From: Chrysoperla carnea
Lineage: Eukaryota > Arthropoda > Insecta > Neuroptera > Chrysopidae
Reading direction: 5' to 3'
DNA: 64,000 bases
Assembly (NCBI RefSeq): GCF_905475395.1
Contig: NC_058339.1
Span: 5,030,001 to 5,094,000, forward strand
A program made the position numbers and the translations under genes. The notes under the pieces were generated by a model that was not told the origin of the DNA, searched no databases, and saw only the letters and a list, made by a program, of their open reading frames with translations. This document shows, piece after piece, positions 22,640 to 34,459 of the stretch (position 1 is its first letter; every line of letters starts with the position of its first letter).

Positions 22640-23155
22640 GTGGCTGGCTTGGTGTGAGACACATTTAGGACAAAGGGTTCGCTGTGATACCGATAAAGGG
22701 TTGATACATCCTCGAATACTACCCTATGAACCATTTAGAAATTTTTAAGGGCAGCAGGAGTACTTGGACGTCAACGGACTTAAAGACGAAGAGGTCATCA
22801 AAGAAAGGAGTCCATGTCCTCATGGCAAGAGCTGGAAAGTAACAGAGAAGATAGTTTCTTAGTGTCCTGTAATAGCCGCAACAATTTAGCTTATAGGGGC
22901 TTTCTGAAGCGATATAATAGATTCGGAACGCCTACGCTTGTACTCAGACCATATCTTTCTCCTGTAGTACCGCTAGTGTGTTCTTTTCTCCATCTAAGCC
23001 TTTTTTATGACAAAATCATTCAGAAGCAGCTTGCAGGTCACAAAAAAAACTCTCGGATACCTATTGATGCTTGTGTCATTTCTAGCAAGTTTTCGCGATT
23101 CACATTGCCCTGGAGTACCACAATGCCCCGGTACTGTATCTAACTCATTCACAAA
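22640..23155 (-). pseudogene. Decayed non-LTR retrotransposon ORF2 end (RNase H to 3' tail)
   Basis: On the minus strand the region begins with an RNase H-like block, VPGHCGTPGQCESRKLARND, recalling VPGHSG..GNE.AD.LA of LINE RNase H domains. It continues, with frameshifts, to a stretch nearly matching the LINE end at 4720-4960: CTTCTCTGTTACTTTCCAGC, CGTTGACGTCCAAGTACTCC, TTCTAAATGGTTCATAGGGT. It ends in the same family tail (CCTAAATGTGTCTC...CAGCCACTTT) but lacks the telomere-like repeats. The plus-strand 109-codon frame at 22814-23143 is an antisense shadow of this remnant. Confidence 0.75.
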
Positions 23156-23439
23156 AATGATGCGATAGGAAAAAAAGATACTTAATTTTGTAACACCTTT
23201 TAATCTGCAGCAGTGGTTACAGACATCTACGTATATGAAATGGCATGCGGGTGGAAAAAATGATACGTAATTTATTATTATGCGTGGTATATTTTTATGG
23301 GTTTTATGTGGTATGTATGGACGACAGTATCTAAAGTGGTACTGTTTGGATAGAAATAAATATTTCTATATATAGTTTAGGATTCCGTTACGAAACTTCC
23401 ATACATTCGATGAAAAAATTGAATCCTTTTAAGAATATT

Positions 23440-23636
23440 GGCACGTCATATGTCTAGAATTTTTTTTAATCCCAGTCAGCATTTGCAGTATGAGCATTTT
23501 ACTCACGCTCGATTTAAAACACTATTTTCGAATTATGAATTTTTCAGATTTTTCAACCTATCTAAGTCTTTCAGAAATTGTGTAAATTTTTTTCTTCGTG
23601 AGAGTAAAGGTGTAAACAAAAAATGATTAACTTCGA
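23440..23636 (+). repeat. Dispersed repeat family F, copy 1
   Basis: Contains TGAGCATTTTACTCACGCTC then GATTTAAAACAC and TTTTTCAGATTTTTCAACCT. Related copies are at 32940-33080, 44690-44858 and 54398-54476. The fuller relatives start or end with ACCCGT..AGCAC or GTGCT..ACGGGTTAA. Confidence 0.55.
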
Positions 23637-23766
23637 AAATTTGCGGGCATAATCGTGTACTTTCGTATGTTTAATATAAAGTCGGTATTAAAATAATTAG
23701 AAAATCAAAACGCTTACGGCTTATATTAAACTAACGAAAGTACACGAACTTGCCCGAAAATTTGAC
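23630..23766. mobile_element. Foldback element, about 135 bp
   Basis: The left arm has CGAAAATTTGCGGGCATAAT then CGTGTACTTTCGTATGTTTA. The right arm, inverted, has TAAACTAACGAAAGTACACG then AACTTGCCCGAAAATTTG. A solitary arm, CGAAAATTTTCGGGCCTGTT then CGTGTACTTTCGTTAGA, occurs at 45618-45662. The spacer is about 40 bp. This is a small non-autonomous inverted-repeat element. Confidence 0.65.
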
Positions 23767-26509
23767 ATATTTTTTGTTTATCGGCTATAATCCACGGTTT
23801 AAAAATTCTTATATTTTAATGCTAGTGAACCTCTAGTTATCAGTTACCCTCCTACGTTTTTAACTAATTTTTTTTTTGTATATTTCAACAACGCTTTCAC
23901 CAATATTGAGGAATTTTCTCATCTTTTTCGTTGTTTTGTTTACTTTTATTATTATTTATTTATTGCAAATCAATATTTTGATCACTGAAAAAAAAGATAG
24001 TAAAACTTAATTTGTTATAAAAATATTAAATATAATATTATAAATTATTTTATTGACGTCATTGGATCATTTAATTTGTAGGCGTTTGATTCATTGACTC
24101 ATTAACTCTTTAGATACTGAGCTTTTTAAATAAATTTCAATCCCATCTGTTTATTTATGGATGTTTGGATAGTCCAGGTCAAATTATTGGCCGATGAGCA
24201 TGAAACTTCATACTAGAACTTATTTCGATGTTGAAGAGCTCTTTAACGAGCAAAAACAGCTATAAATACGAAAATTTTTATGTGAAACATCTTAAGCGGC
24301 GAATTAGACCGACTGTTGCCATGGCCACGCTTTCTCCACTCATGAAAATAATTTTATAGACAAATATATATCAACGTTGGCTATAATGTCAATGTTACTA
24401 AGGTTTCTTTTAAATTCCATGTGGTTTTTTCTTTATATCTCGAAAATCTGGAACAACATTCAATCGTTGTAAGAAAAATTCGAAACAGTGGCTATATTAT
24501 AAAACTATAGGTACTAGCTTATCAGTCAGTAGACAGTCGGTATTTCGATATTTCACATCTGCCAGCCTTCACAATTTTGTTCTATTTTTTTACTACACTT
24601 GTCATTTTTGTTCAAGTCTGTTGTCTAGGTAATATTTAACAGAAATGTTTAAGTTTTAAGAGTTCTACATAAAAATACTTCAATTTTCCGTAATAACTTT
24701 TTCAATTTTCATCTTATTTAATATAAAAAATAATCAATAATACTATAAAAATAATATATACACACAGAAAAAAATCGAGAAAAGTTTGAAAAACACAATT
24801 GTTTTTATATTTTCTTCTCGAAGAAAAACAAAAACAATAAAATAATAAATACCAATTTTCTATAAACAACAATTATTATTTGTATTTTATTTTTTTATGT
24901 CGATACATAAAAATTATGATTGATTGTGTAATTAATGTCAAAGAAAATTATTTATTTCGTATATTTAGAAATTAGTCACTAATCTATACCTGGAAAGGAA
25001 AAATCTAATACACAGTGAGCTCATAACGAAATGAAATTTTCACGATTCGTTATGCCATTTTTAAATATTCATAAAATTAAGTTTTCTAAGAAAGTGCTTT
25101 TTTATTATCTAGTGTCGAATTTTTTGTGTTTTTCTAGGAATTTTTTTATCCATTTCATGTTGAAAGATACTGGCAATACGATTCGTGTAAAAAATGACTG
25201 TATTTCCATAAATTCAACACACAGTCCACAATGAAAAGAACATTTTTTCTTTATTAAGAAACTTACTTTTATGAATCTACACAAAATTGGCAGACAAAAA
25301 CAATAATACAAATTTCGCTTTATTATGAGCTCACGGTCTATAAGTATTAAATTTGATTTTTAATTTTTGTGTCATAAGTTAATATTTTTTATCAAAATAA
25401 GAATGCGTTTTTATAGGATCATATTGGTCCATGCCTTTTTAGACTAATTATACCAAAATAAACAGAATCGTATTTAACATAAGTTTTAACAAGAGACAAA
25501 AAAAAAATTAACTTCTTTTGTCGTCGCAAAAATAATCTAAAACCGAAATATGATGTGTACAGTGGGTTGAATTTCTACGATAATCATGTTTTCCAACAAT
25601 AAAATTTCTTCCAAATAATTTGCAGTAAGTTGCAAGAAAACCTTTAGACAATATTGAGATAAATACATTTTTCTGAATAGACAAACGCCAAAGGTTTTTT
25701 TCGATACGATATACCATTACAAGGTAACTTTTAGTCAGTTTCCAACCGAACTTCTCGTTTTATATTAAGGAAATTTTTACAGTAAGCAAATAAAACATAT
25801 TTGACTAGAATTTATAATCTGAAAATTTGCCTTCTAAGTTCAATATTTACATAAATTGAGATCAAGCCTCAAGAAGAAAAAAAATCTCTCAAAACTTTAT
25901 TCTTTTCAAACATGCGATCAATTATAGTCAAGTCCCAAATTATAAAACATTGATGTTTTGCAACTTAAAACGAAATCAGTTTAGTGCCCATATATTAAAC
26001 TTTCAATAAAAAATGGTCAGAAGATAAATTGCGATAAATTTCCTATGTACAGCTGTTAGTAATGGAAATTTCAACCTTTATATTAATTGAGAACTTCCTA
26101 AAATGTGAATATTTTAGTTACCAAAGCTTATCTCTGGACTGGAACGCAACCTTTGGAGTCCATTTCGTATATGGTTCGTATATTGCAAATAAGGTGAGTT
26201 GCGGCTGGATAGCATTTGCTTTGCAATGTATGTTTAAAAATGTATGTTTATAAATACGATTCTGTCTGAAGATAAATAATAAATTAGTTAAATTAAAAAT
26301 AAATTAAAATATTCGATTTAGTAGTTAAACGTTTAAAGTTAGTAAAAAAATTTTAACAAAATATTTTTTTTTTGTCATTATAAAATATATTTTAAATCCA
26401 TATTGGAGTTAACTGTTATAGTTGTTAATATTATAGGAATGAATGTGTTAAAGTAAGTATTTTTAAATAATTTTATTAAATTTTGAAAAATTTTATTTAT
26501 TTTATAAAT

Positions 26510-26510
<1 letters not shown>

Positions 26511-26540
<30 letters not shown>
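26511..26540. repeat. T30 homopolymer
   Basis: Thirty uninterrupted T. This is the length expected of a retroposon poly(A) tail on the minus strand, but no element body is recognised on its right. Confidence 0.9.
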
Positions 26541-26541
<1 letters not shown>

Positions 26542-27651
26542 AGAACATATTTGATAATGATATTAAAAAGCAGGGAATTAAACAAATTTAAAAATAACTT
26601 TTGTTGCCAACATTTTGAAACAAAACATATCAATGTATTTGCCTTAAAAACAATTTAATCTAATAATATTTAAGCGGTAAATCTATAAATATAGTCTTAT
26701 TTAATTTAAAAACTTTAGTAACTGATTTAAACAAATTAGATCTATTAAAAATATATTAGTTTGTTATCAAAAATAAAATAGAACAAAAATCAAAACATAT
26801 CAAAAATTATTATGCATAGATATAAACTAATAATTAATTAAATTTATAGTAAAGTCCGTTTTTCGATTATTTTACTGACAGAGCTTACTAAATTTTAAAA
26901 CTAAAAAGCCTAGAGCATTGCATGCTAGAAGTAATTAAGACGGGCCATTTTAATGAGATGCTCTACCAACCAAATGAATTGAAAATGTTATGCGAGAGTG
27001 ATAGTTGGCTATATATCACGAACTCATAGCCAGTTCTTCAATTTTTTATTCCGCTAGTACAAAAGAAACGATGCACATGTTTTCACAGAGCTTCAAATAT
27101 CTCCCACAAAATATTTAGTGGCTTTTGGACAACAAGTTGTCTTACTTTTTTTAGCACTTAAGGCGCTTGAAGGTGCTTTAAGTAGTATATAGCCCTTGTA
27201 GCTAATATTTAGGTTTCGCCTATCCTAAATGACAATAGAACAAGTGTAAAAAGACGAGCGAGGACTGCCGTGGGACACCCGGTAGGAACTGTGTTCTTTT
27301 CGCTATAATGTACGCATTTAAAATTTTAAAAACCTTTTTTATTTAAATATTAAATATGTGTTAAATTTTGGGGACGTTATTATTCCAAAAAATATCAGTT
27401 TAAGAGCGGTAAAGTTTAAGCGATTTTCGCTTTTTATTATTTTTACTCCAACGTAACTCGCGTGTTAATCACATTGAACAATCTAAAGATGATATCGTGT
27501 AAATGGACATTTTTATAATAGTGTAATATCAAAAGTTGTTATTTGGGTCGTAAAAACTCGATCTTTATCGTCTAAGTTCGGTCTTATTTTGTTACAATAA
27601 ATTATTGTTAATTTCTTATCATAATATTTTAAAATGAGGATGGAAGTTGTT

Positions 27652-27655
<4 letters not shown>

Positions 27656-27739
<84 letters not shown>
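27656..27739. repeat. (TA)n microsatellite, 84 bp
   Basis: About 42 perfect TA units, with no interruptions. Its purity suggests a young, length-variable locus. Confidence 0.95.
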
Positions 27740-27741
<2 letters not shown>

Positions 27742-28719
27742 ACTTTACGAGGACAAATATAATGATAAAAAGTAAGAGAACAACAGTTCTAGAATAAAAA
27801 CATGTAGGTACGTACTTTATTTAAAAAAATAAAATAAAAATAGTTTTCCTTTTTAAAAGGAAAGTATATGTATGATAATAATAAAAAAATATATAAAGAA
27901 GAAAAAAAATAGATATAAGCATTTTCCATTTTCAATATTCATAAAATGTCATCTCGTTAAATGTTCACATAATAGATGAGACTTTTTCTTTAGCATTTAT
28001 TTATTTTTCGCCTGGATATACGTATTAGATCGTGAGCCCATAATCAAGTGAAATTTTGATGATGCTTTGCCTGCCATTCTAAGAATTGATAAAGGTAAAA
28101 TTAGAGTAATAACAAATGAGTTATTAATCGTGGTTCGAGTTTCTAATTTTCGAAATCCATTTGTTTCCGGTAATTCTAAAGTTTGCAACAGAATAAGGAA
28201 TTCAAAATGTTCTCAATAGGTGATTTCATGAAGAAGTGTACCATGGAAAAAATATTACTGTTTTTGATAGTAAAAGTACTTTCGTACGGTGCTGTAAGAG
28301 TACACTGTAAGAGTTTTAGCTTTCAGTATCTTAAGTGCCTAAATAATATTTTTGCTTCTTAAATGTTAAGTTTCACTCAATCAACTTTCTAGCAACGATT
28401 TAAGTCTAATTTTTCTGTAATACAAAACTTATCATTATGAAACCTTCAAACGGCAAACAAACACAATCATAAAATTTTGTGTTGATGATGGGCACACCGT
28501 CTATGTATGTTTATATTTATATCGAGTAATTTATTTACATCATATTATTGGAATGAAAGACGTCTTTTTAGATTTCTTCAATTTGTATACCTACTTTTTT
28601 TCAATTTGTTTATTTTGTTATTACCTCGTTTAATAAATGAAACATTCCTTTCATTAATTAATTTAAGTGCAGTTAATTCTAGAAATAGCTGTTAAATGTA
28701 AGGCTCAATATACACTGAT

Positions 28720-29180
28720 GCAAGAAAAACTTTTTGAATAATGCATTTTAATTCACTACAAAACCTTTTAATGCATATTGACTGATTCTAAAAACACTGA
28801 TCATTAAAAAACGGTTTGTGTTAAGATGATTAATGCTATGTGTTAATTCAGGTTATAAACTATCTGTGTTCCAAATTTCAACCAAATCCGTACAGTAGTT
28901 TTTTTGTGAAAGAGTAACAAACATTCATCCATACATCCTCAAAAACATTCACGATTATAATATAATAGCTTCAACCCAACCGCTTCACTGGGCTTAAATG
29001 TGAAAACTACCGCTTTATTGCCTCCACCTCTCTTGATCTCACTTATCTCCCTTCCATAACATTCGAAGGGATTGTTTTACACAGCTAAAATCTATGCACA
29101 GTTTTCAATTTTTTTAAGTGTAAAATAATCATAATTCATTGAGTATATCAGAAAAGATTACCATGAATTGTTTTACATTT
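28720..29180 (-). repeat. Dispersed repeat family E, reverse copy
   Basis: The reverse complement of 28860-28975 gives the family head (a GAGGATGTATGGATGAATGT-like block, then TTTCAC.AAAAAACTACTG and TGGTTGAAATTTGG). About 28985-29180 is colinear in reverse with about 36190-36400, sharing ACAGTTTTCAATTTTTTT and the nearby CATTGAGTATATCAGAAAAG block also found near 38030-38065. Confidence 0.55.
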
Positions 29181-29727
29181 ACTATTTCAAATCAAATTTT
29201 CTATCTAGAATTCTTCGATTATTTCCATACATCTGGAATATGTAATATATGGATAACTTTCTATCACTCATAGTTTCATCCTGTACATAGATAACTTTCT
29301 ATCTCTTACAGTTTCAGACAAATGTTTCGGAAAATGTTTGCGTACGGTGTAAGGCAGACAAGATATTTGCGTTTTTGAAATCTACGTACTCGCAAGAGAG
29401 GTTAAAAATTTTTCTCCTGGCTCGATTACACAATTTTCTATTTTCTTTTTTTAGCAAAAATGGGAATACAAGCTAAAAGCATACACCTTCTGAATAAATA
29501 AATTACATTCCACATCATAGATATACATTAAAATTAAAATAAGAGAGGTAGATACATATAGGAAGCTATTAGTAGAACAAAGAATTGAAACAGGCAGGAA
29601 CGAAAGAAACGAAAAAAAAAACATACAAAAATCGTAGTTACAAATGACATGGTGTTTTATTAACCAATTACACTATTTCAGTTAAACTTATACATAGTAT
29701 ACGTATCGTATTTGCTTGTTTAAATAA

Positions 29728-30251
29728 TAGTACAGTAAAAGATGCCACAAAACCGCTCACTTTTTGCTAAAATCTGGCGGAATATGTTTGACTACTAGTT
29801 AATAAACAATAAATTGTTAATTAAATGATAAGTTCCACATAAGTAGATTTAAAAAATTAATAAATAGGCAACTTGTTATACATAAGAGCTTTTCGATTTT
29901 TTGACAAACACAAACTTATAAATCTATGACATATACGTAATACAAGTTGCCTAATTATTAATTTTTTATGCCATTTATATATGTAATGTATATCATGGTA
30001 TACTAAGTTTAGTCCCAAGTTTGTAACGCTTAAAAATATTAATGCTACGAACAAAATTTTGGTATAAGTGTTCATAAAATCACCTAATTAGTCCATTTCC
30101 GGTTCCCTATCTGTGCGTTCGTCCGTCTGTGAGCATGATAACTCGACAAAGGAAAAGAGATATCAAGCTGAAATTTTCATACCGTGCTTTAGCAAAAAGT
30201 GAGCGATTTATTTCAGTTTCCTTAATATGCTACAACTTTGACTGTACTAAT
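29728..30251. mobile_element. MITE family D with family A inserted
   Basis: The left end is TAGTACAGTAAAAGATGCCA. The right end, AGCAAAAAGTGAGCGATTTA...CAACTTTGACTGTACTA, is its inverse. The internal foldback block AATAGGCAACTTGTTATACA pairs with TACGTAATACAAGTTGCCTA. The right part is interrupted by a 5' piece of family A at about 29966-30187. This gives a relative age: family A moved after family D. Confidence 0.7.
29966..30187 (+). repeat. Dispersed repeat family A, nested fragment
   Basis: Contains TTTAGTCCCAAGTTTGTAAC, GTTCATAAAATCACCTAATT, a GTCCGTCTGTGAGCATGATA block and AGATATCAAGCTGAAATTTT. It stops near CATACCGTGCT, so only the first third of the element is present. It lies within a family D MITE. 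Confidence 0.7.
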
Positions 30252-30259
30252 AGTGCATA

Positions 30260-31080
30260 TCCCGAGAACCTGGATCATATTCTTTTTACTAGAAGTATAT
30301 AATTTATGAGATGTGAAAAATGTCAATACGTCTGAAAACATACACGTATGTTGTAATTAATTTCTGCAGTGTCGTAATTGCCGTAATCATTTTTTTTTTT
30401 ACATAAACAACAAATTTAAAAAAAAGTAGATCCGATTTCAATCAAATGAACTGAAAATTTATTAGTAACCAGATTGCTTTAGTTAGTTGTGTCGCCAGTT
30501 TTATTTATCCCGTTTACACAGTCTTATCCAATTTTGTATTTACTGCCATATAATGTTTTCGAGAGAGTAAAACACAACACGCGTTGTTTTGACGAATATT
30601 TACGATTTATCGAGGGATTATGCTATCTAGCCTTCACTTCACTTTCAATTTTGGTCCATTCTTTTCCTGGCGACATCTTCATATGATCGAATACATTTTT
30701 TTTATATTCCTTTTTTCCAATTTTAGTTTCATGAAAGTGAAGAAATGCTTCAGGCATTCTACTCGAATATTTTACTACTGAATGAAAAGACATCACTCTG
30801 AAAATTGTAATAATTTTGAAAATGAATGTTTCTTCTTGAACTTGAACGAGGATACATTTTAGCTTAGCCAATTCAATAATGTTGTACGGATTTTTATGTA
30901 GTTTTTTTCAAATACATTTATACTCTTTTCCGTAAATCTAATAAAAAATAAATCAATTTTCACATTAGACATCACGAATCATGTTCAAAGTTTAATTGAT
31001 TTATTTATTTTAAAACTTTTTAATTTCTTATTTCACGAAAGTAATTTAAGGTACATTGCGAACTATAGTCTATAGACTAT
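30260..31080. other. Gene-free stretch
   Basis: AT-rich with two overlapping frames on opposite strands (30489-30686 and 30623-30871), neither with a recognisable domain. I see no splice-flanked exon and no repeat copy. Confidence 0.4.
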
Positions 31081-31082
31081 AG

Positions 31083-31627
31083 GAAAGATAAGCAAAATTA
31101 AATTTTTTGGATTTTGATGACGTCATGAAGTTAAAAAATTCAATTTTTTTTATAACAGAGGCATATTTGATCCGATTTTATTGGAATTTTTTTTTGAAAC
31201 CCACTAATTCTAGCTCGAACTTTTCAGCTTTGATGTCAGTTTTTTGCTAGCTATCATTTATATGGCTTAATTTCGGGACCAGGACTCCAAATTCTTGAAA
31301 TCTATTATAGCAAGGTTAATTTTGACCACAAATTTGAAAAGTATGACCCAAATTTAGTATTATTCCATATTTGGTTTATCAAAATTGGGTAAAATTTGGG
31401 AAAGATAGAGCAAAATTAAATTTTTTGGATTTTGATGTCGTCATGAAGTTAAAAAATTCAATTTTTTTGATAACAGAGGCATATTTGATCCGATTTTATT
31501 GGAATTTTTTTTGAAACCCACTAATTTTGGATCGAACTTTTCAGCTTTGATGTCAGTTTTTTGCTTGCTATCATTTATGGACTTAATTTCGGGACCAGGA
31601 CTCAAAATTCTTGAAATTTATTATAGC
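31083..31627. repeat. Tandem duplication, period about 317 bp
   Basis: Unit 1 is 31083-31399. Unit 2 starts at 31400 and runs about 225 bp. Both contain GCAAAATTAAATTTTTTGGA, TAACAGAGGCATATTTGATC, CAGCTTTGATGTCAGTTTTT and TTTCGGGACCAGGACTC. Differences are few (roughly one per 20 bases by eye). The array ends abruptly; this could be a two-copy sample of a satellite. Confidence 0.8.
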
Positions 31628-31639
31628 TATAGCCATCTG

Positions 31640-33764
31640 GAAGTGAATTAAAAAAGTTATCAGAATTCTTCAGAAAGTAGATAGAAATATCGAAATGAAT
31701 GTGTAGGTAAAAATAAGTACTTTTTTTAATGGTTTTTTTTTTTTTAAACTTTCAATTAAAAAATTTCCAATAGCGAAGAATTTTTCTAAGTAGAATCAAA
31801 AAGGGTAAGAGTAAGAATGGCGCAACTATAATTTTCACATTCATTTGCGGGACACCCAAACGCGAGAAAAAGTTTTCCTTTGAGATATGTGTTTATTAAA
31901 TAAGAATGTATTATTCTTTAAAATGTGATGAAAAACTCTTACAATTTATTTCTAGTGCAATGTATCTTAAATGTTACTTGTGTTCCTCATTTGAACTGGA
32001 TTAAGCATAACTGAAGCTAGCTGTGTACTAGTAACTACAGATCTCGAAGCTATTTCTGAACTCCCGGTCTTCATTACTTAAACTGAACATTTTAAATGAT
32101 CAGAAGAAAACAAATTCGACTTTCGGTGGTATATTCACGAGCAAACTTTTAAAAACTTGTCGCCTGTATCTTTTATTACTTTTCGAAGGAAAAAAATGCA
32201 AATCAATGGGTCTTTTTGGAACACATTTAAGAGAAATCAAATATCTTCACAGTGAGAACTTGTTGATTTTTCAGTTCGTCTGAATTTTTTCTGATAAATC
32301 TAATTTTCTTTTTGCAAAAAACTAAAATAAAATTACTCCCATGATATTTTCTAATATGATTTTTCATCACGTTTACGATTTGGAAAAAAAACAACGTCTA
32401 AACTCTATTTTTAAAACATTGTGTTAGAAAAGAATCAGTATTTTTTTGTTTTTTTGTTTATTTTCCAGAACGTTCACTGTACTCTATCGTTTACAAACAA
32501 AAGTTTTCTAGCTACAACACAATGAGAGTACATAGTTTTATGTTATTTATCCAATTTTCCGTACTTTGTTCTTATTGTCATTATCAAAAGAAACGTATAA
32601 TATGGAATGAGTAAAACTAGAAGAATGGGGGGGCTAGATACAGGAATAACAGTGTGATGTGGGGGGGGGGTTGAGTTTAACAAATTAATGATTATAGTCC
32701 AACGTAACATTCAACGACCTTTGTATATAGCTACTGTTCGTTCTTCTTGTCATATAATGTCTGGGTCTGAACTATTTTAAAAGTCAATTTACAATAACGA
32801 TAACTGAGTTTTTTATTTTTGTCTAAACAAAATATAAATGATATGTAATACAAAATTAAGTCATACAAGACGACAAAAAAATGTTACTTGAGTCAAGTTA
32901 AACTTTGTACAACAAAACTTTTAATTTGGTAGGTTGATAGATATTTCTTAACCCGCGTTATGAGCATTTTGCTTACGCTCGATTTAAAACACAATCTTCA
33001 TATAATTTAATCTATTTTCGAATACTTCCCAACCTATCTACAGCTTTTTCAAAAATAATTTTTGGTTTTTTTCCTGAATACATTTTGATGTTGTTCGATA
33101 AAGTTTACTTCTGTATCTTGCTCACTTTATTACTTGTGACATCTGCTACTGGTAATCGGTATCGTTAAATTTGTACATTCTGTATGTAAGGTATAGTTCT
33201 AATTAATTGTTTCTTTAAAATAAGTAGATATAAATAATTAACTTAAGTGCTTTGTATAATATTTAGCTTAATATAATCGTACTAGTTTGAGAACAAAAGG
33301 TTGTTAATTTGAAAAAAAGTCATGGTTGGCTGTGAATTTTAGCTTTTAAGCTTTTCTCAAAACGAACATAACTGTTTTTTCGAAAGTTGTCTTAAATATA
33401 TGCATTATTTAGTGTACCAAACCCAAATTTCAATTTACTTAAAAAAATATTTTCCAAAAATAAATGTTTTTTCGACCTGCATTAAATATTATTAAAACAA
33501 ATGACCCTAATAATAAATAATAACAAAAAAAAAGTAAATTAATTAAATGTTGTGAATTCAGTGTTTAAATTTTAAGATACTAATATGCTAAAAAATAAAA
33601 AAACAAAAAATATTAACATAAATTAGTATTTTAATAAAACTTTTAAAACTAAAAGAGTCACAACAGTACCTAGAGACAAAACAAACAACAAAATAAACAA
33701 AATAACATATGGAATTAACAACAACAAAAAAATTAATTAATTATCTAATTATTTTTGCTATTAT
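31640..33764. other. Gene-free stretch with family F piece
   Basis: No gene. G-runs GGGGGGG (32627) and a run of 10 G near 32661 stand out in AT-rich DNA. A family F fragment lies at 32940-33080 (GAGCATTTTGCTTACGCTCG then ATTTAAAACACAA). Otherwise nothing is recognised. Confidence 0.45.
32940..33080 (+). repeat. Dispersed repeat family F, copy 2
   Basis: Starts TTAACCCGCGTTATGAGCAT, then CTTACGCTCGATTTAAAACA, TATTTTCGAATACTTCCCAA and CCTATCTACAGCTTTTTC. It matches 23440-23636 block by block. Confidence 0.55.
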
Positions 33765-34457
33765 ACTGCAGCATAAATAATACTAGTATACTGCAAATAG
33801 GTGAAATTATTATTCGTTGAGTGTAGAACAGAATTTTGCGCCTCGCACGCAAAAATTTCTGTATCTGATGATTTGCGACCACTTTCGACAGTTTGCAACT
33901 GCAGTTTATCACGTATTGTACAATTTTTATTCCAAACTACTACCTAATCAGGAAGTCAAATTGGAGGGAGGATAACACATAATTTGATTGGTACTCCCAC
34001 ATCTAAGTGTCTCTGTATTGGTGAAATAATTTGATAAATATGTATTATTTTTTTGTTTTCTTTATAAATAATGACAACAAAATATTTTTTTTAGTATTCG
34101 CTACCCAATCAAATCAATTTATAATCAATTATTGTTTTATGATAGTCCCTTCTATATTCTAAAGTGATACGTACTAATTTAATGAATTTGACTTATAAAT
34201 CTATCTAGTTTTCCCATAGCCACATCTGCCGAATCAGGCCTCAGATCGAAATTTGGTTTAGAGCTTTTCCATTTGTCTTGATAAGCTTAATTTACTGGTA
34301 TAATTTTAAAGTATCAATAACTGAATATCCTGTATATATTATATGTTTAAGGAAACTCATCCTGTATATATTTTCTATAAATTAAAAACTTCTTTAATCG
34401 AAGCGATATTATTTCACCTATTTGCAGCACTATAATGCATTGTAGTATAAATAATTA
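33765..34457. mobile_element. Inverted-repeat element, about 690 bp
   Basis: The left arm has ACTGCAAATAGGTGAAATTA (33789-33808). The right arm has its inverse, TTATTTCACCTATTTGCAG (about 34408-34426). Both are flanked by diverged ATAATAC...GTAGTATAAATAAT sequence. The interior includes GCGCCTCGCACGCAAAAATT. No transposase frame is visible. Confidence 0.5.
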
Positions 34458-34459
34458 AT

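Larger units (their letters stand above)
23770..28700. other. Gene-free AT-rich intergenic stretch
   Basis: No gene is supported. It holds a T30 run at 26511-26540 (possibly the reversed poly(A) tail of an old retroposon) and an (AT)42 microsatellite at 27656-27739. A 63-codon frame at 26062-26253 is followed by GGTGAGT at 26191-26197, but there is no recognisable domain or partner exon. Confidence 0.45.

Noticed and set aside
22814..23143. 109-codon plus-strand reading frame
   Set aside because: It is the antisense of a decayed LINE ORF2 end on the minus strand.
26062..26253. Possible exon ending at a GGTGAGT donor (26191-26197)
   Set aside because: The frame is somewhat coding-like, but there is no domain, no clear in-phase acceptor and no partner exon nearby.
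26945..26990. tRNA A box-like GGTTGGTAGAGCATCTC on the minus strand
   Set aside because: No B box or cloverleaf follows; too short to support even a SINE fragment.
32625..32672. G-rich runs as a possible G-quadruplex
   Set aside because: Only two long G runs, about 30 bases apart, without the four closely spaced runs needed.
33862..33900. Second hammerhead candidate (CTGATGA)
   Set aside because: No helix II and no GAAA follow the core-like heptamer.
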